41,592 nucleotides of DNA, taken from NCBI GenBank assembly GCA_964581385.1, contig CAZOOK010000044.1, positions 1 to 41,592 on the forward strand. Reading direction: 5' to 3'. This DNA comes from CAZOOK01 sp964581385. Its GTDB lineage: Bacteria; Pseudomonadota; Gammaproteobacteria; Nevskiales; Nevskiaceae. The position numbers and the translations under genes were made by a program. Below the pieces are notes generated by a model, which was not told the origin of the DNA, did no database searches, and was given only the letters and a program-made list of their open reading frames with translations. Positions 31,538 through 39,412 of the stretch are shown piece by piece (the first letter of the stretch is position 1; the number at the start of each line of letters is the position of its first letter).

Positions 31538-31554
31538 GAGTTGCGTTGTGATTA
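31538..31554 (-). promoter_or_regulatory. TAATCACAACGCAACTC element overlapping a stop codon
   Basis: Minus-strand copy. Its TAA is the stop codon of the gene at 31552-31995 and it is 9 bases before the ATG at 31528. Confidence 0.7.
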
Positions 31555-31995
31555 CCGCGGCGGTCCGCCAACCGGACGACCCGTCCACTCCATCTCACCC
31601 CACGCACACCCAAACTTTCCAGGCGAGATGACGATTCTCGTCCCAGCTGCGCGCCGCTCTTTGAGCCACTCGATGTCCACGAGCGGATTGAAGTACAAAT
31701 CTGGTTCGGCCGTGAACCATCTTCGTTTATCTTCGTACGGGCGCGAGCTCCATGGATATTCACCATGTGGCATCTCAACATGAAGAACAGGACGTTTGAG
31801 AAGCACAGGAAGAGTGAGCAGCTCTGCTTCGTTGACGGCGGCGTACACTTTCATATACGCATCCATGCACAATGTGCACATAAGAGAGCAATCATCACAG
31901 CGCGCATGAGAGGGGACATGCTCGCGCGCATCTCGGAGACGTGCAAACGACGCCTCAAGAGCAGCGCGCTCGGCGTCGGCGTCGGCGCCGGCCAT
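31552..31995 (-). CDS. WTG-family small protein 2
   Basis: 147 residues from the ATG at 31995. The N-terminal half is helical with CDDC and CTLC pairs that could bind zinc. The C-terminal half has the family pattern PVLHVEMPHGEYPW, VDIEWLKERRAAGTRIVI and GEMEWTGRPVGGPP. It is closest to its direct neighbour and to the chimera. Function unknown. Confidence 0.75.
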   Translation of the reverse strand: MAGADADAERAALEASFARLRDAREHVPSHARCDDCSLMCTLCMDAYMKVYAAVNEAELLTLPVLLKRPVLHVEMPHGEYPWSSRPYEDKRRWFTAEPDLYFNPLVDIEWLKERRAAGTRIVISPGKFGCAWGEMEWTGRPVGGPPR

Positions 31996-31996
31996 T

Positions 31997-32009
31997 GTTG
32001 AGTTGTGAC
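31997..32009 (-). promoter_or_regulatory. GTCACAACTCAAC upstream element (minus strand)
   Basis: Variant of the recurrent element, one base before the ATG at 31995, so any transcript starting inside it would be almost leaderless. Confidence 0.5.
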
Positions 32010-32029
32010 GATTGCGCACGCCGAAAGGT

Positions 32030-32584
32030 TTACCCGACGCAAAACTCCATCACGCGCGACCACACAACGTGGTCGCCGTCCACGTCGACAAAGAACCGCC
32101 GCCACTCTTTCTTGCGCAGCGCGGCGAGGAATGCGGCGCGCTCAGGAGCCGCGAGGTCGTACACCTCGTACCGTCTGTATCGAAACGGATACCACGCGCC
32201 GCGTTGCGCGTCCAGCTGCTTGCTGACGACGACGAAGCGCGAGCACGGCGTGAACATGAACGTGCTCGATGTTTCCACATGTTGTGCAAGGAACCACCCG
32301 CCACCGTCCCGTCTGCGAATGCGAACACTTGTAATTCTCGGCCATATCTGCGAGCATCTCTCTTGTCGAGCCAGCCACCTTTTGTTCGGCGAGACGTCAC
32401 GATTCGCCGCCTTGCACGGATGTTTGCCGAATCGTTCGATGATGTCGAGTGCCGAGTAGAGCACGCCGTCAGATTGGAGAGGTCGCAAATCGTTGGTGTC
32501 GTTCACTCGCTGAAGGGAGGAGGGCAGCGTCAAATCGGCGTCTGGCACGTCTCGTGGCAATTGGTCCACTGCGTTGTCGTACAT
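32030..32584 (-). CDS. DGDH-family protein 2
   Basis: 184 residues. It shares the whole-length pattern with the gene at 29199-29795: SALDIIERFGKHP, FMFTPCSRFVVVSKQ, YRRYEVYDL, LAALRKKEWRRFFVDVDGDH, VVWSRVMEF. The ending is almost identical to that of the chimera at 30467-30994. It is one of the few genes in this cluster without an obvious CACAAC element before its start. No known enzyme family is recognised. Confidence 0.76.
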   Translation of the reverse strand: MYDNAVDQLPRDVPDADLTLPSSLQRVNDTNDLRPLQSDGVLYSALDIIERFGKHPCKAANRDVSPNKRWLARQERCSQIWPRITSVRIRRRDGGGWFLAQHVETSSTFMFTPCSRFVVVSKQLDAQRGAWYPFRYRRYEVYDLAAPERAAFLAALRKKEWRRFFVDVDGDHVVWSRVMEFCVG

Positions 32585-32626
32585 GTTAACGGCGTGCGTA
32601 ATACGAAATGGAGTGTGACGTTCTAA

Positions 32627-33097
32627 TTACTGCGACGACGTCGGTTCACCGAGGGGCGCACCCGTCCACTCCATCTCACTACTCCAGCGCTTTTTGTGGA
32701 AGTTGTCCGGTAAAATGACCACACGCACACCGGCCGCGCGGCGCGCGTGGATCCACGCAACGTCGACTGGGAGAATGACCTCCAAATTCGGTTCTTCGAC
32801 CGTCCATTGACATCCCGGTTCGTACGCGTCGGGATTCCACGGTTCAGTCATTACGTTGGGGCGAACGTGAATCAACGACAACGATTCGACGAACGTAAAC
32901 GTAAGAGTTGTGGCGGTCTTCAGCGCACGCGTCAAATCGGCGGAGAGAGCACGACAAACGCCGCAAAGGCACGACCACTGCCACAGGGACTCAGGCACCT
33001 TGCACCTGTAGGTGCTGTAATTTTCTCTCGCACACCGAAGGTCGTATTCGGCTTTCTCTAGCGCGTCTGACTTGACGATGTAAACGTCGTCTGTCAT
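32627..33097 (-). CDS. WTG-family small protein 3
   Basis: 156 residues from the ATG at 33097. An N-terminal helical region with a CLCGVC pair is followed by the family half: LSLIHVRPNVMTEPWNPDAY, VDVAWIHARRAAGVRVVI, SEMEWTGAPLGEP. It is the most divergent of the set. A longer open frame upstream is a shadow of the nucleoside-hydrolase-like gene. Confidence 0.74.
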   Translation of the reverse strand: MTDDVYIVKSDALEKAEYDLRCARENYSTYRCKVPESLWQWSCLCGVCRALSADLTRALKTATTLTFTFVESLSLIHVRPNVMTEPWNPDAYEPGCQWTVEEPNLEVILPVDVAWIHARRAAGVRVVILPDNFHKKRWSSEMEWTGAPLGEPTSSQ

Positions 33098-33118
33098 TTT
33101 TAATGTCGTGTCTCGTCT

Positions 33119-33133
33119 CGTTGCGTTGTGATT
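33119..33133 (-). promoter_or_regulatory. AATCACAACGCAACG upstream element (minus strand)
   Basis: Copy of the recurrent element, 21 bases before the ATG at 33097 and just beyond the stop of the gene ending at 33138. Confidence 0.65.
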
Positions 33134-33137
33134 CAAC

Positions 33138-34250
33138 TCACAACCGCTCGAACAACTCGTCGAGGTCGGCGACGAGGCGCGCACGGCGGCGCTCTTGCTC
33201 GTGTGGCGCGTCGTCGTAGTGGAACGACGTGTCTTGTTCGCCCGCGACGGCCGAAAGCTCGCTGTGCTCCGTCGGCTGCTTGCACAGCACGCACACGACG
33301 TCGGCCATGACGAACTGGTCGAGTTCGTGCCCGTTGATCGACTCGACGATGGCGCGCGCTTGGGCCTTTGCGTCGTCGACCTTGTTGTGCACGACTCCGA
33401 GCCCGCCCGGTTCGTCGCGAAGCGTTTTGCCAGCGAGCTCGACAAGGTGCATGTTCCAGTTGAACACGTACGCCCTGATCTCGCGCCCGAGATCAGTGCT
33501 CGGCGAGCGCTTGATTTGGTACAGCGTGTGCTGCGCCGGCCCGAGCGCCTCGAACCGCGTCGCGGCGTTGAAGCGGCCGTACGACCCCACGAGGTGCACG
33601 AGGTCTCGCAGCTTCGCGTTCGTCACGCGCCAGTTGAACCCCGTGTACGCGTGCACGGTGATTCGCTTCAGGTCGGCAATCTCGCGATGAAGACGCAGCG
33701 CCTCGCGCGGCGGTTTGAGCATGTACACCGTCTTGATGCGCGGATCAGAATACAGCTCCTTGTACCGCGCCCAAATGACCTCGCGCGGCGTGTGGTGCTG
33801 TTGCGGCGCGTCGCACTGCGACAGGATGTACTGCAGACGACTGACGGGGTAGGGCGTCTCGGACGACTCGCCCTCGATGATGTCGACGGGACCGACGTAC
33901 GCGCGCGGAAACGCGGCCACGACGAGCTTCATGAACCGGCGAACAAGGACGACCTTGACGCGCGCGTCGCCCTCGCCGACGACGAGCGTGAGGCGCACAC
34001 GTCGACCGCGTCTCTCGCACCGCCACGCGTGCGCGACGACGGCCGCGAAATCGTCGGGCTCGCAGTCCATCTCAACCACCTCGTGCTCTGGCTCTGAATC
34101 GACCAACCGCCCGTCTGAGTCAACATGTACATGAAAACTGCGAATCGGCATCGAGACCGGCTTATCTTTGTGTGTCGGCGGCGGTCGCATCCAATCCGGA
34201 GTCGACGCCATTGTCGGCAGCGGTTGCGTCCAATCCGGAGTCGACGCCAT
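33138..34250 (-). CDS. Nucleoside-hydrolase-like protein (tentative)
   Basis: 370 residues. EMDCEPDDFAAVVAHAW (about 60-76) resembles the Asp-rich metal/ribose-binding motif near the N-terminus of nucleoside-hydrolase-fold proteins (DxDxxxDD). It is followed by a strand LTLVVGEG and, further on, IKTVYML. The rest is alpha/beta with no other recognised motif. A CxxC near residue 330 (CVLC) lies before an acidic tail. The N-terminus has a 13-residue tandem repeat (MASTPDWTQPLPT / MASTPDWMRPPPT). The fold call is tentative and activity unproven. Confidence 0.68.
   Translation of the reverse strand: MASTPDWTQPLPTMASTPDWMRPPPTHKDKPVSMPIRSFHVHVDSDGRLVDSEPEHEVVEMDCEPDDFAAVVAHAWRCERRGRRVRLTLVVGEGDARVKVVLVRRFMKLVVAAFPRAYVGPVDIIEGESSETPYPVSRLQYILSQCDAPQQHHTPREVIWARYKELYSDPRIKTVYMLKPPREALRLHREIADLKRITVHAYTGFNWRVTNAKLRDLVHLVGSYGRFNAATRFEALGPAQHTLYQIKRSPSTDLGREIRAYVFNWNMHLVELAGKTLRDEPGGLGVVHNKVDDAKAQARAIVESINGHELDQFVMADVVCVLCKQPTEHSELSAVAGEQDTSFHYDDAPHEQERRRARLVADLDELFERL
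34173..34250 (-). repeat. 2 x 39 bp tandem repeat at a gene start
   Basis: Two in-frame 39-base units (34212-34250 and 34173-34211), each starting with ATG and coding for MASTPDW. The second copy offers an alternative start codon. Confidence 0.85.
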
Positions 34251-34265
34251 TGTTTGGGCGATGTG

Positions 34266-34290
34266 GAGTTGAGTTGAGTTGAGTTGTGTT
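34266..34290 (-). promoter_or_regulatory. AACACAACTCAACTCAACTC upstream element (minus strand)
   Basis: A (GAGTT)4 repeat on the plus strand forming an expanded CACAACTCAAC element on the minus strand, about 15 bases before the ATG at 34250. Confidence 0.6.
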
Positions 34291-34734
34291 TCAAACACGC
34301 GAACGCATGTACCCGGGCGGCGCGGGCGGAAGCTCACAACGCGTCATGACGACGTGCGTCGCGTCGCGCGGAACACGGCCGTGGTCGCCAACGATTTGCA
34401 CGACGCGCGTGTCGTTCTTGTCTTTGGTGTTCTCGTACACCAGGCGATGCAGATGAGGATCGTCACGAACGCAAACCATGTTTCCAAGATGTCGGGGAAG
34501 CTTGGATAGAACCATTTGCGCCTCTCTAAGCGCCGGCATGACAAGCACGACGCGCGCGTTAGGTGCCCATGCGACGATCCACTCAATCTGGTTGGCAATG
34601 ACATCGTAGTCGATGCGCGACCCTCGCCATCCAACAGCACGTGAAAACTTGTCCGTCGGCGCAGATCGTTGCATGATGCCGCCGCGAAACGTAAAGGAGT
34701 GCTCGCTCCGCCGCGCGCGTTTTGAGACGTGCAT
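34291..34734 (-). CDS. Hypothetical alpha/beta protein
   Basis: 147 residues from the ATG at 34734. A basic N-terminus (MHVSKRARRSEHS) is followed by alternating strands and helices: ARVVLVMPALREAQMVLSKL, RVVQIVGDHGRV, THVVMTRCELPP. This recalls a Rossmann-like or P-loop-like core but no Walker A motif is present. The minus-strand ATCACAACGCATCGC element precedes the start. Function unknown. Confidence 0.66.
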   Translation of the reverse strand: MHVSKRARRSEHSFTFRGGIMQRSAPTDKFSRAVGWRGSRIDYDVIANQIEWIVAWAPNARVVLVMPALREAQMVLSKLPRHLGNMVCVRDDPHLHRLVYENTKDKNDTRVVQIVGDHGRVPRDATHVVMTRCELPPAPPGYMRSRV

Positions 34735-34740
34735 GTTGCA

Positions 34741-34760
34741 CCGATGCGATGCGTTGTGAT
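34741..34760 (-). promoter_or_regulatory. ATCACAACGCATCGC upstream element (minus strand)
   Basis: Copy of the recurrent element, 6 bases before the ATG at 34734, in the 71-base divergent interval. The opposite gene has its own CACAACACAACTC copy (34781-34793). Confidence 0.6.
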
Positions 34761-34805
34761 TTTCAAACACACGCGAGCGCCACAACACAACTCGTGTCGC
34801 CACAG

Positions 34806-35525
34806 ATGTCGACCATGCGCGGTCGCTCGGTCGACCTCGCGCGTTTCGTTCTCGCCACCGCCCTCTTCTTCACTCGCACGTCTGATCCGATCGAGAGCGA
34901 GCTCGCGCTCGCGCCTCTGCCTTCGACTCTCGCGCTGGGCTGGAAGCCTGAGCCGCCTCGCGCGGTCCAGTGGCCGTCGCAAGCGTGGGCGGACGTGGAC
35001 GCGCTCACGCCTCTGTCTCGACTCATGTTGACGAAGCCAGAGCCGCCTCGTGCGATGCATTGGTCGTCGCAAGCGTGGGCGGACCTGCACGACCAGGATC
35101 TCATCGACCTGTCGCGCGGGTGGGTCGACAAACACGCGCTCATGGACGACATGATCGAGAGCAAGCGCGATTGGGAATCGCACCGGGACCGATTCATCCG
35201 CTACTGGGAGGCGGAGAAGAAGACGAGCGCGTTTGCGCGCTGGTCCGAGATGACAAAGAACCCGAACGACTGGGTGATGCGCCAGATCGGCATGACGACC
35301 GTGTACACGCACATCAGACAAATGTTCAACGAGACGATGGTCCGACCTGTCACGGCGCGCAAGCGCGAGAACGGATGCGGCTGCGGATGCTGGTGCGTCG
35401 AGTACATCCACGCGCAACACCGTTTCGCGGGCGACTACTGGTACGACAGCGAGCGTGTCGCGGTGGTCGAGCCCAAGAATCCGGTTGCGCTGTACAGGCA
35501 GCCGACGACGCCGTACCTCGCGTGA
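34806..35525 (+). CDS. Hypothetical protein with repeat and CxCxCxC cluster
   Basis: 239 residues. A hydrophobic N-terminal segment (about 10-22) may be a signal or anchor. A 17-residue unit, KPEPPRAVQWPSQAWAD, is repeated 30 residues later (positions 47 and 77). The central part is charged and helical with many Trp. A GCGCGCWCVEY cluster (about residues 196-206) could bind metal or form disulfides. Unknown family. CACAACACAACTC lies upstream. Confidence 0.7.
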   Translation: MSTMRGRSVDLARFVLATALFFTRTSDPIESELALAPLPSTLALGWKPEPPRAVQWPSQAWADVDALTPLSRLMLTKPEPPRAMHWSSQAWADLHDQDLIDLSRGWVDKHALMDDMIESKRDWESHRDRFIRYWEAEKKTSAFARWSEMTKNPNDWVMRQIGMTTVYTHIRQMFNETMVRPVTARKRENGCGCGCWCVEYIHAQHRFAGDYWYDSERVAVVEPKNPVALYRQPTTPYLA

Positions 35526-35567
35526 TGCTGTGCGTGTGCGTAGAGGAGAGACGAAGCGCGCGTCGCG

Positions 35568-35580
35568 CCACAACTCATCC
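35568..35580 (+). promoter_or_regulatory. CCACAACTCATCC upstream element
   Basis: Variant of the recurrent element, 40 bases before the ATG at 35621. Confidence 0.45.
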
Positions 35581-35620
35581 GCACGTCACGTACGAGCGTG
35601 CGCGTGTGTGAAACCAAAAA

Positions 35621-36358
35621 ATGCGGCGCACTGTTCTGCTGTTCGATTGCGGTGGATGCGGATTGGTCGGTGTCGCCATCTGCGTCGCGTGCGTGCTGTG
35701 GCACTACGCGCCCGCGTGGCACGGCTACTACGAGCCGACGCTCGTCATGCTCGCGCCCGCGACGAACGAGACCGCCGCGGTGACGACGCTCGTCGCGCAC
35801 GAGATGCCGCGCGCGTCGCTCATTGCTCTTTACTTCTTTTTGAACATTCCCATTGTCCTCGTCATCAACTCGTGCATCATGATCGGCATTGGCGAGCCTT
35901 TGGGCGCGAAATCGCTCGTGATCATGCACAGCAACAAGTGGACGATTCCGTTCGCGTTCCACTACGAGAGCAAAGGGCCGGAGGTTTTCATCACGCTGCG
36001 CGAGGCGGAGACCAAGGTGAACCCGAACGTCATGGGCATCACGCTCACGCTCGCCGCGCTGCGCGTGCCCATCATGGTCGCCGCCGACTACCTCGCGCTG
36101 TCAACGGTCGTGCAGTTCTCGTACGGATCAGCAAACGCGTCGAAGCCGGCCGACACGCTTGTCGGCGCGGTGATGGCCACGTCGGCTCATTTCGCCGTCA
36201 TCACGCAAATCGCACTCCTCGCCGGGCTCGTCGCTCTGTGGTTCGACGTGCCCAACCTCATCACGGCGTACATCTGGTCGGGGTCGACGCGCGCGATCAC
36301 AGCGCACGAAATTGCCGAGGCCGAAGGAAAGGCGGAGAAGGGCGTTGTTGTCCCGTGA
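35621..36358 (+). CDS. Multi-span membrane protein, paralog A
   Basis: 245 residues. An N-terminal span (about 6-28) is followed by an extracellular-like segment with an N-glycosylation sequon. Spans at about 65-90, near 140-165 and 190-215 follow. From residue 53 on it aligns with the gene at 36798-37361: TTLVAHEMPRASL / TTLTAPEMPHASL, VNPNVMGITLTLAALRVPIM / VNPNVNGILLTLTAIRVPIM, SGSTRAITAHEIA / YGSTRAVTAEEVA. It is thus the longer copy with an added N-terminal span. Function unknown. Confidence 0.76.
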   Translation: MRRTVLLFDCGGCGLVGVAICVACVLWHYAPAWHGYYEPTLVMLAPATNETAAVTTLVAHEMPRASLIALYFFLNIPIVLVINSCIMIGIGEPLGAKSLVIMHSNKWTIPFAFHYESKGPEVFITLREAETKVNPNVMGITLTLAALRVPIMVAADYLALSTVVQFSYGSANASKPADTLVGAVMATSAHFAVITQIALLAGLVALWFDVPNLITAYIWSGSTRAITAHEIAEAEGKAEKGVVVP

Positions 36359-36369
36359 CGTGATGTGTG

Positions 36370-36385
36370 GCACAACGTAACGCAA
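36370..36385 (+). promoter_or_regulatory. GCACAACGTAACGCAA upstream element
   Basis: Variant of the recurrent element, 23 bases before the ATG at 36409. Confidence 0.5.
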
Positions 36386-36408
36386 AACAACTCCACACCT
36401 GCCAAACG

Positions 36409-36759
36409 ATGACGACTCTCGTTCTTCCTCACGTCCTGGTCGACGTCTTCATCAACGGGGCACAGACGAACGAGGGTGAGACGCTCTTTACGTCGTCCGG
36501 GCTTTTTAGCGCGTTGTGCATATCCGGCACGTGGGGCGCAGACGTGTTGGCGGATGTTTTGCGGGCGTACCCGACGGACGACGCGACGAACGCGCTCATG
36601 GCGGCCGGACGCTTCGCAGACGGACGCACGTTGATGGACGTTGCGCTTGCGCAAGAAGAGAACGATTTCTTCATTCCGAGCGTGGCGCGCCTCGTGGCGC
36701 GCGGCGTCACGTCGACGAGCAACCCCGCCGCGCTCGCGAGAGTGCAACAGTGCGGGTGA
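36409..36759 (+). CDS. Small protein with ankyrin-like pattern
   Basis: 116 residues. The segment DGRTLMDVALAQEENDFFIP and following SVARLVARGV resembles one ankyrin repeat (G.T.L..A......LL..GA), preceded by a degenerate repeat-like helix pair. A single weak repeat is not proof. It sits between two membrane paralogs and shares their MTTL start and similar leader sequence, so the upstream region may have been duplicated with them. Confidence 0.62.
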   Translation: MTTLVLPHVLVDVFINGAQTNEGETLFTSSGLFSALCISGTWGADVLADVLRAYPTDDATNALMAAGRFADGRTLMDVALAQEENDFFIPSVARLVARGVTSTSNPAALARVQQCG

Positions 36760-36797
36760 GTTGAACAACGCAATTCCACACCGCATCATAGCCTGCG

Positions 36798-37361
36798 ATG
36801 ACGACGCTCACGGCGCCCGAGATGCCGCACGCGTCTCTGTTCTTGATGTACATCCTCTTCAACGCCCCCATCGCCATCATCATCAACAGGTGCATCGTAA
36901 TCGGTCGCGAGGAGCCAGGCGGCCCGACCTCGCACGTGCTCATGTACTCGGATGGACGCATGCTTCCGTTTGCGTTCAACTATGAAATCAAAAATGCAGA
37001 CGTTCCAATCAACGTGCGCGAGAAGGAGAGCTTCGTGAACCCGAACGTCAACGGCATCCTGCTCACGCTCACGGCCATTCGCGTACCGATTATGGCCGTT
37101 GCGGACTACCTGGCGTTATGCACTGCAGTGCAGATCTTCTACGGAACGAGGGGCAAGTCGGACGCGGCCGACTCGCTCATCGGAGCAGTTCTGGCCACCG
37201 CAGACCATTTTGCCGTTCTCATTCAAATTGCGGTCGTCGTCGGCTGCGTGTTTCTCTGGTTCGAGGTACCGAACTACATCACGTACACGATCTGGTACGG
37301 ATCAACGCGCGCGGTCACCGCCGAAGAGGTCGCAACGAAGGAAAAGATTCTCGTGCCGTGA
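36798..37361 (+). CDS. Multi-span membrane protein, paralog B
   Basis: 187 residues, the shorter paralog of the gene at 35621-36358. It lacks the first span and starts directly at MTTLTAPEMPHASLF. It keeps three hydrophobic segments (about 12-33, 80-105, 132-155) and the same C-terminal IWYGSTRAVTAEEVA motif. The gene pair flanks the small ankyrin-like gene. Function unknown. Confidence 0.76.
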   Translation: MTTLTAPEMPHASLFLMYILFNAPIAIIINRCIVIGREEPGGPTSHVLMYSDGRMLPFAFNYEIKNADVPINVREKESFVNPNVNGILLTLTAIRVPIMAVADYLALCTAVQIFYGTRGKSDAADSLIGAVLATADHFAVLIQIAVVVGCVFLWFEVPNYITYTIWYGSTRAVTAEEVATKEKILVP

Positions 37362-37433
37362 ACACGTCCACGACCTCATCACCCCACATAACACGCGTCG
37401 CCATGCAGGCTCATCCCTCGTCACGCTCTCCCG

Positions 37434-37449
37434 ATCACAACCGCGACGC
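37434..37449 (+). promoter_or_regulatory. ATCACAACCGCGACGC upstream element
   Basis: Variant of the recurrent element, 34 bases before the ATG at 37484. Confidence 0.45.
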
Positions 37450-37483
37450 AGGCTCACAAATCTCACACCTCAACGCCTGCGTC

Positions 37484-38026
37484 ATGTCGGACACGCGCGC
37501 TCTCCCCGTCGATCTCGCCCGCGAGGCGATTGTCGACAAGCAACTCGCGCTTCAAGAAGGGATTCTCGATGAATTCATGGAGTGGGAGCGTGACGTCGAC
37601 GACCCGAGCGAGACGCAACAATCCTTCGAACACCATTGCGACGTGTTCAACTCGGCCATGGGCGCCCTCATTGGACTCGATCTCATGAGCGCCAAAACCA
37701 TCGCCCGCCTGCAATCTATCAGCCGGCTTCTCAGCTTCCGCCGCGCGTTTGAGGAAGACAGCACATCGTGCGTGAAGTTCATTCCATCAATCGCGGCAGA
37801 TCCAGTGGCGGTTGAGATCGACGCGCGCTGGCTCGTCGTCGCGCGCGCAATCAAGCGGCTCGAGGGCTGCAACAACCTGCCACCAACCCTCGAGGCGTTC
37901 CTCAAGAACGACGCGCTGCTGCAGCCGTTTCGAGACGCCGCGGCGCGACCCGCTCCGAAGCGAGAGTGTGCGTGCGGTGCTGAGGAATGCCCGTGCTCGG
38001 CGAGCGACAACATGTTGTGCTTGTGA
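37484..38026 (+). CDS. MSDTR-family helical protein 1
   Basis: 180 residues from the ATG at 37484 (MSDTRALPVDLAREAI). Helical, ending in a Cys-rich tail (CACGAEECPC). It aligns with the next gene over the N-terminus, a central helix (FRRAFEE / FLVQVFELE), DPVAVEIDARWLVVARAIKR and the LEAFLKNDALLQPF segment, so the two are tandem paralogs. The longer open frame upstream of this Met is not supported by the alignment. Function unknown. Confidence 0.74.
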   Translation: MSDTRALPVDLAREAIVDKQLALQEGILDEFMEWERDVDDPSETQQSFEHHCDVFNSAMGALIGLDLMSAKTIARLQSISRLLSFRRAFEEDSTSCVKFIPSIAADPVAVEIDARWLVVARAIKRLEGCNNLPPTLEAFLKNDALLQPFRDAAARPAPKRECACGAEECPCSASDNMLCL

Positions 38027-38039
38027 GTCAACGAGCACG

Positions 38040-38053
38040 ACACAACGCAACGC
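38040..38053 (+). promoter_or_regulatory. ACACAACGCAACGC upstream element
   Basis: Near-perfect copy of the recurrent element, 7 bases before the ATG at 38061. Confidence 0.65.
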
Positions 38054-38060
38054 CCGCATT

Positions 38061-38615
38061 ATGTCGGACACGCGCACTCTCCCGGCCGACCCTGCACGCG
38101 AGGCGATCGCTGCTCAACATCTCGCGGAACGTGAGCGGATCATGGAGGACATGATGCTGCGCGAGTATGAACGTTTGACCGGACACATTTACTCCGAGGG
38201 GTTCAAGCAAGAATTTGATCGTTTTGGGGACACGACCAAGCTTCTGCGGCAACTCGGTCTGCTCAGCGTCGCCGCGGCCGAACGTCTTGTGTCGATGTAC
38301 AAGGTCGCATTCCTCGTTCAAGTGTTCGAATTGGAACGCTTCGGATACAAAATGACCATTGAACTCGCCAAAAAAATCATCCGGCACGTTCTGCAGATCG
38401 CGGAGGATCCCGTCGCGTTCGAATTCGACGCTCGCTGGCTCGTCGTCGTGCGCGCCGTCAAGAAGGTCGAGGACTGGCACCGCATTCTTCCCGGGCCGCC
38501 AGAGATCGACGCGTTTCTCAAGAACCAGACGTTGCTCAAACCGTTCTACGACGCCAGGGCTCAAACAGAACGCAAACGGTTGAGCGAACGAGGCCCCAAG
38601 ATTTTGTGTTCGTAA
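38061..38615 (+). CDS. MSDTR-family helical protein 2
   Basis: 184 residues, the tandem paralog of the gene before it: MSDTRTLPADPAREAI, then DPVAFEFDARWLVVVRAVKK and IDAFLKNQTLLKPF. It lacks the Cys-rich tail of its partner. Its TAA stop abuts the TAA stop of the converging gene at 38616. Function unknown. Confidence 0.75.
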   Translation: MSDTRTLPADPAREAIAAQHLAERERIMEDMMLREYERLTGHIYSEGFKQEFDRFGDTTKLLRQLGLLSVAAAERLVSMYKVAFLVQVFELERFGYKMTIELAKKIIRHVLQIAEDPVAFEFDARWLVVVRAVKKVEDWHRILPGPPEIDAFLKNQTLLKPFYDARAQTERKRLSERGPKILCS

Positions 38616-39179
38616 TTACACGAGCTCTGTTCTCCGTCTCTGGCCGCGACCTTTGCTCTTCCGCCGGTGGTGATAAATGGGCGGGTGGCCGTTCCACGTC
38701 GCGATGATGAGCGCGACCGACGCGACGAGCACGCCCAATTGAGCGGTCAGCAGCGGCGCTGGGAACTCGTTCTCGAGAAACGTCTGCTGCTGCGCGAGCT
38801 CGACGACGATCATCAAGATCAACACGAGGTTGAGGCCGACGCTGAACGCGCGCGCGCGCAGCGACGACGCGCCGAACAACGCGAGGCGCCACGCGCGCGT
38901 GTACGGGTCGCCGTTGTCGATGCACCCGTACGACACCGCCACGAACAGCGTCGACGAACAAGCGTACACCAAGAACGTCACGTTGTAGAGCGGCGCGAGC
39001 CAGTCCCATGCCACGCTCCACAGCTGCGTCCCCGACGTGTGCGTCGCGGTCCACTGTCCGTGCATCCACGACAACACGGTCGACGCACCCATCGCACACA
39101 AGTTCAACAACCCCAACAGAGACGCGCGCACGTTGCGCGTTTCGCGCTCGTCTTCGTTCTCGGGTTCGTGCGCGCCCAT
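38616..39179 (-). CDS. Four-span membrane protein
   Basis: 187 residues from the ATG at 39179 (MGAHEPENEDERETRN). Hydrophobic segments lie near residues 20-38, 56-80, 105-127 and 140-160. The tail is very basic (HHRRKSKGRGQRRRTEL). An internal YGCIDNGDPYTRAWRLALFG loop contains a Cys. No family recognised. It is divergent from the H4-like gene with 233 bases between that I see no further gene in. Confidence 0.72.
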   Translation of the reverse strand: MGAHEPENEDERETRNVRASLLGLLNLCAMGASTVLSWMHGQWTATHTSGTQLWSVAWDWLAPLYNVTFLVYACSSTLFVAVSYGCIDNGDPYTRAWRLALFGASSLRARAFSVGLNLVLILMIVVELAQQQTFLENEFPAPLLTAQLGVLVASVALIIATWNGHPPIYHHRRKSKGRGQRRRTELV

Positions 39180-39412
39180 TCGCGTTTTCACTGCGCAACG
39201 GCCGCGCGGCACGTACGGTGCAAAAAAACGGCCGACCGCGAAACCGACGCGTTGCGCGCCGAGCGCGCGTTCGACCGCGCTCGCGCGGCGCGCGAGTTCA
39301 CAGTTCAAGTGTTTGCACCGCGACCCGTCGCGTCAGCGCACGCGCCGCAACCAAAACAAAAACCGCACACCGCAACGCGCCGTTGACATCGACACCGACA
39401 CATCCGTCTACG

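Noticed and set aside
34291..34734. Possible terminase or helicase fragment
   Set aside because: Strand-helix alternation is present but there is no Walker A or B motif and the protein is too short.
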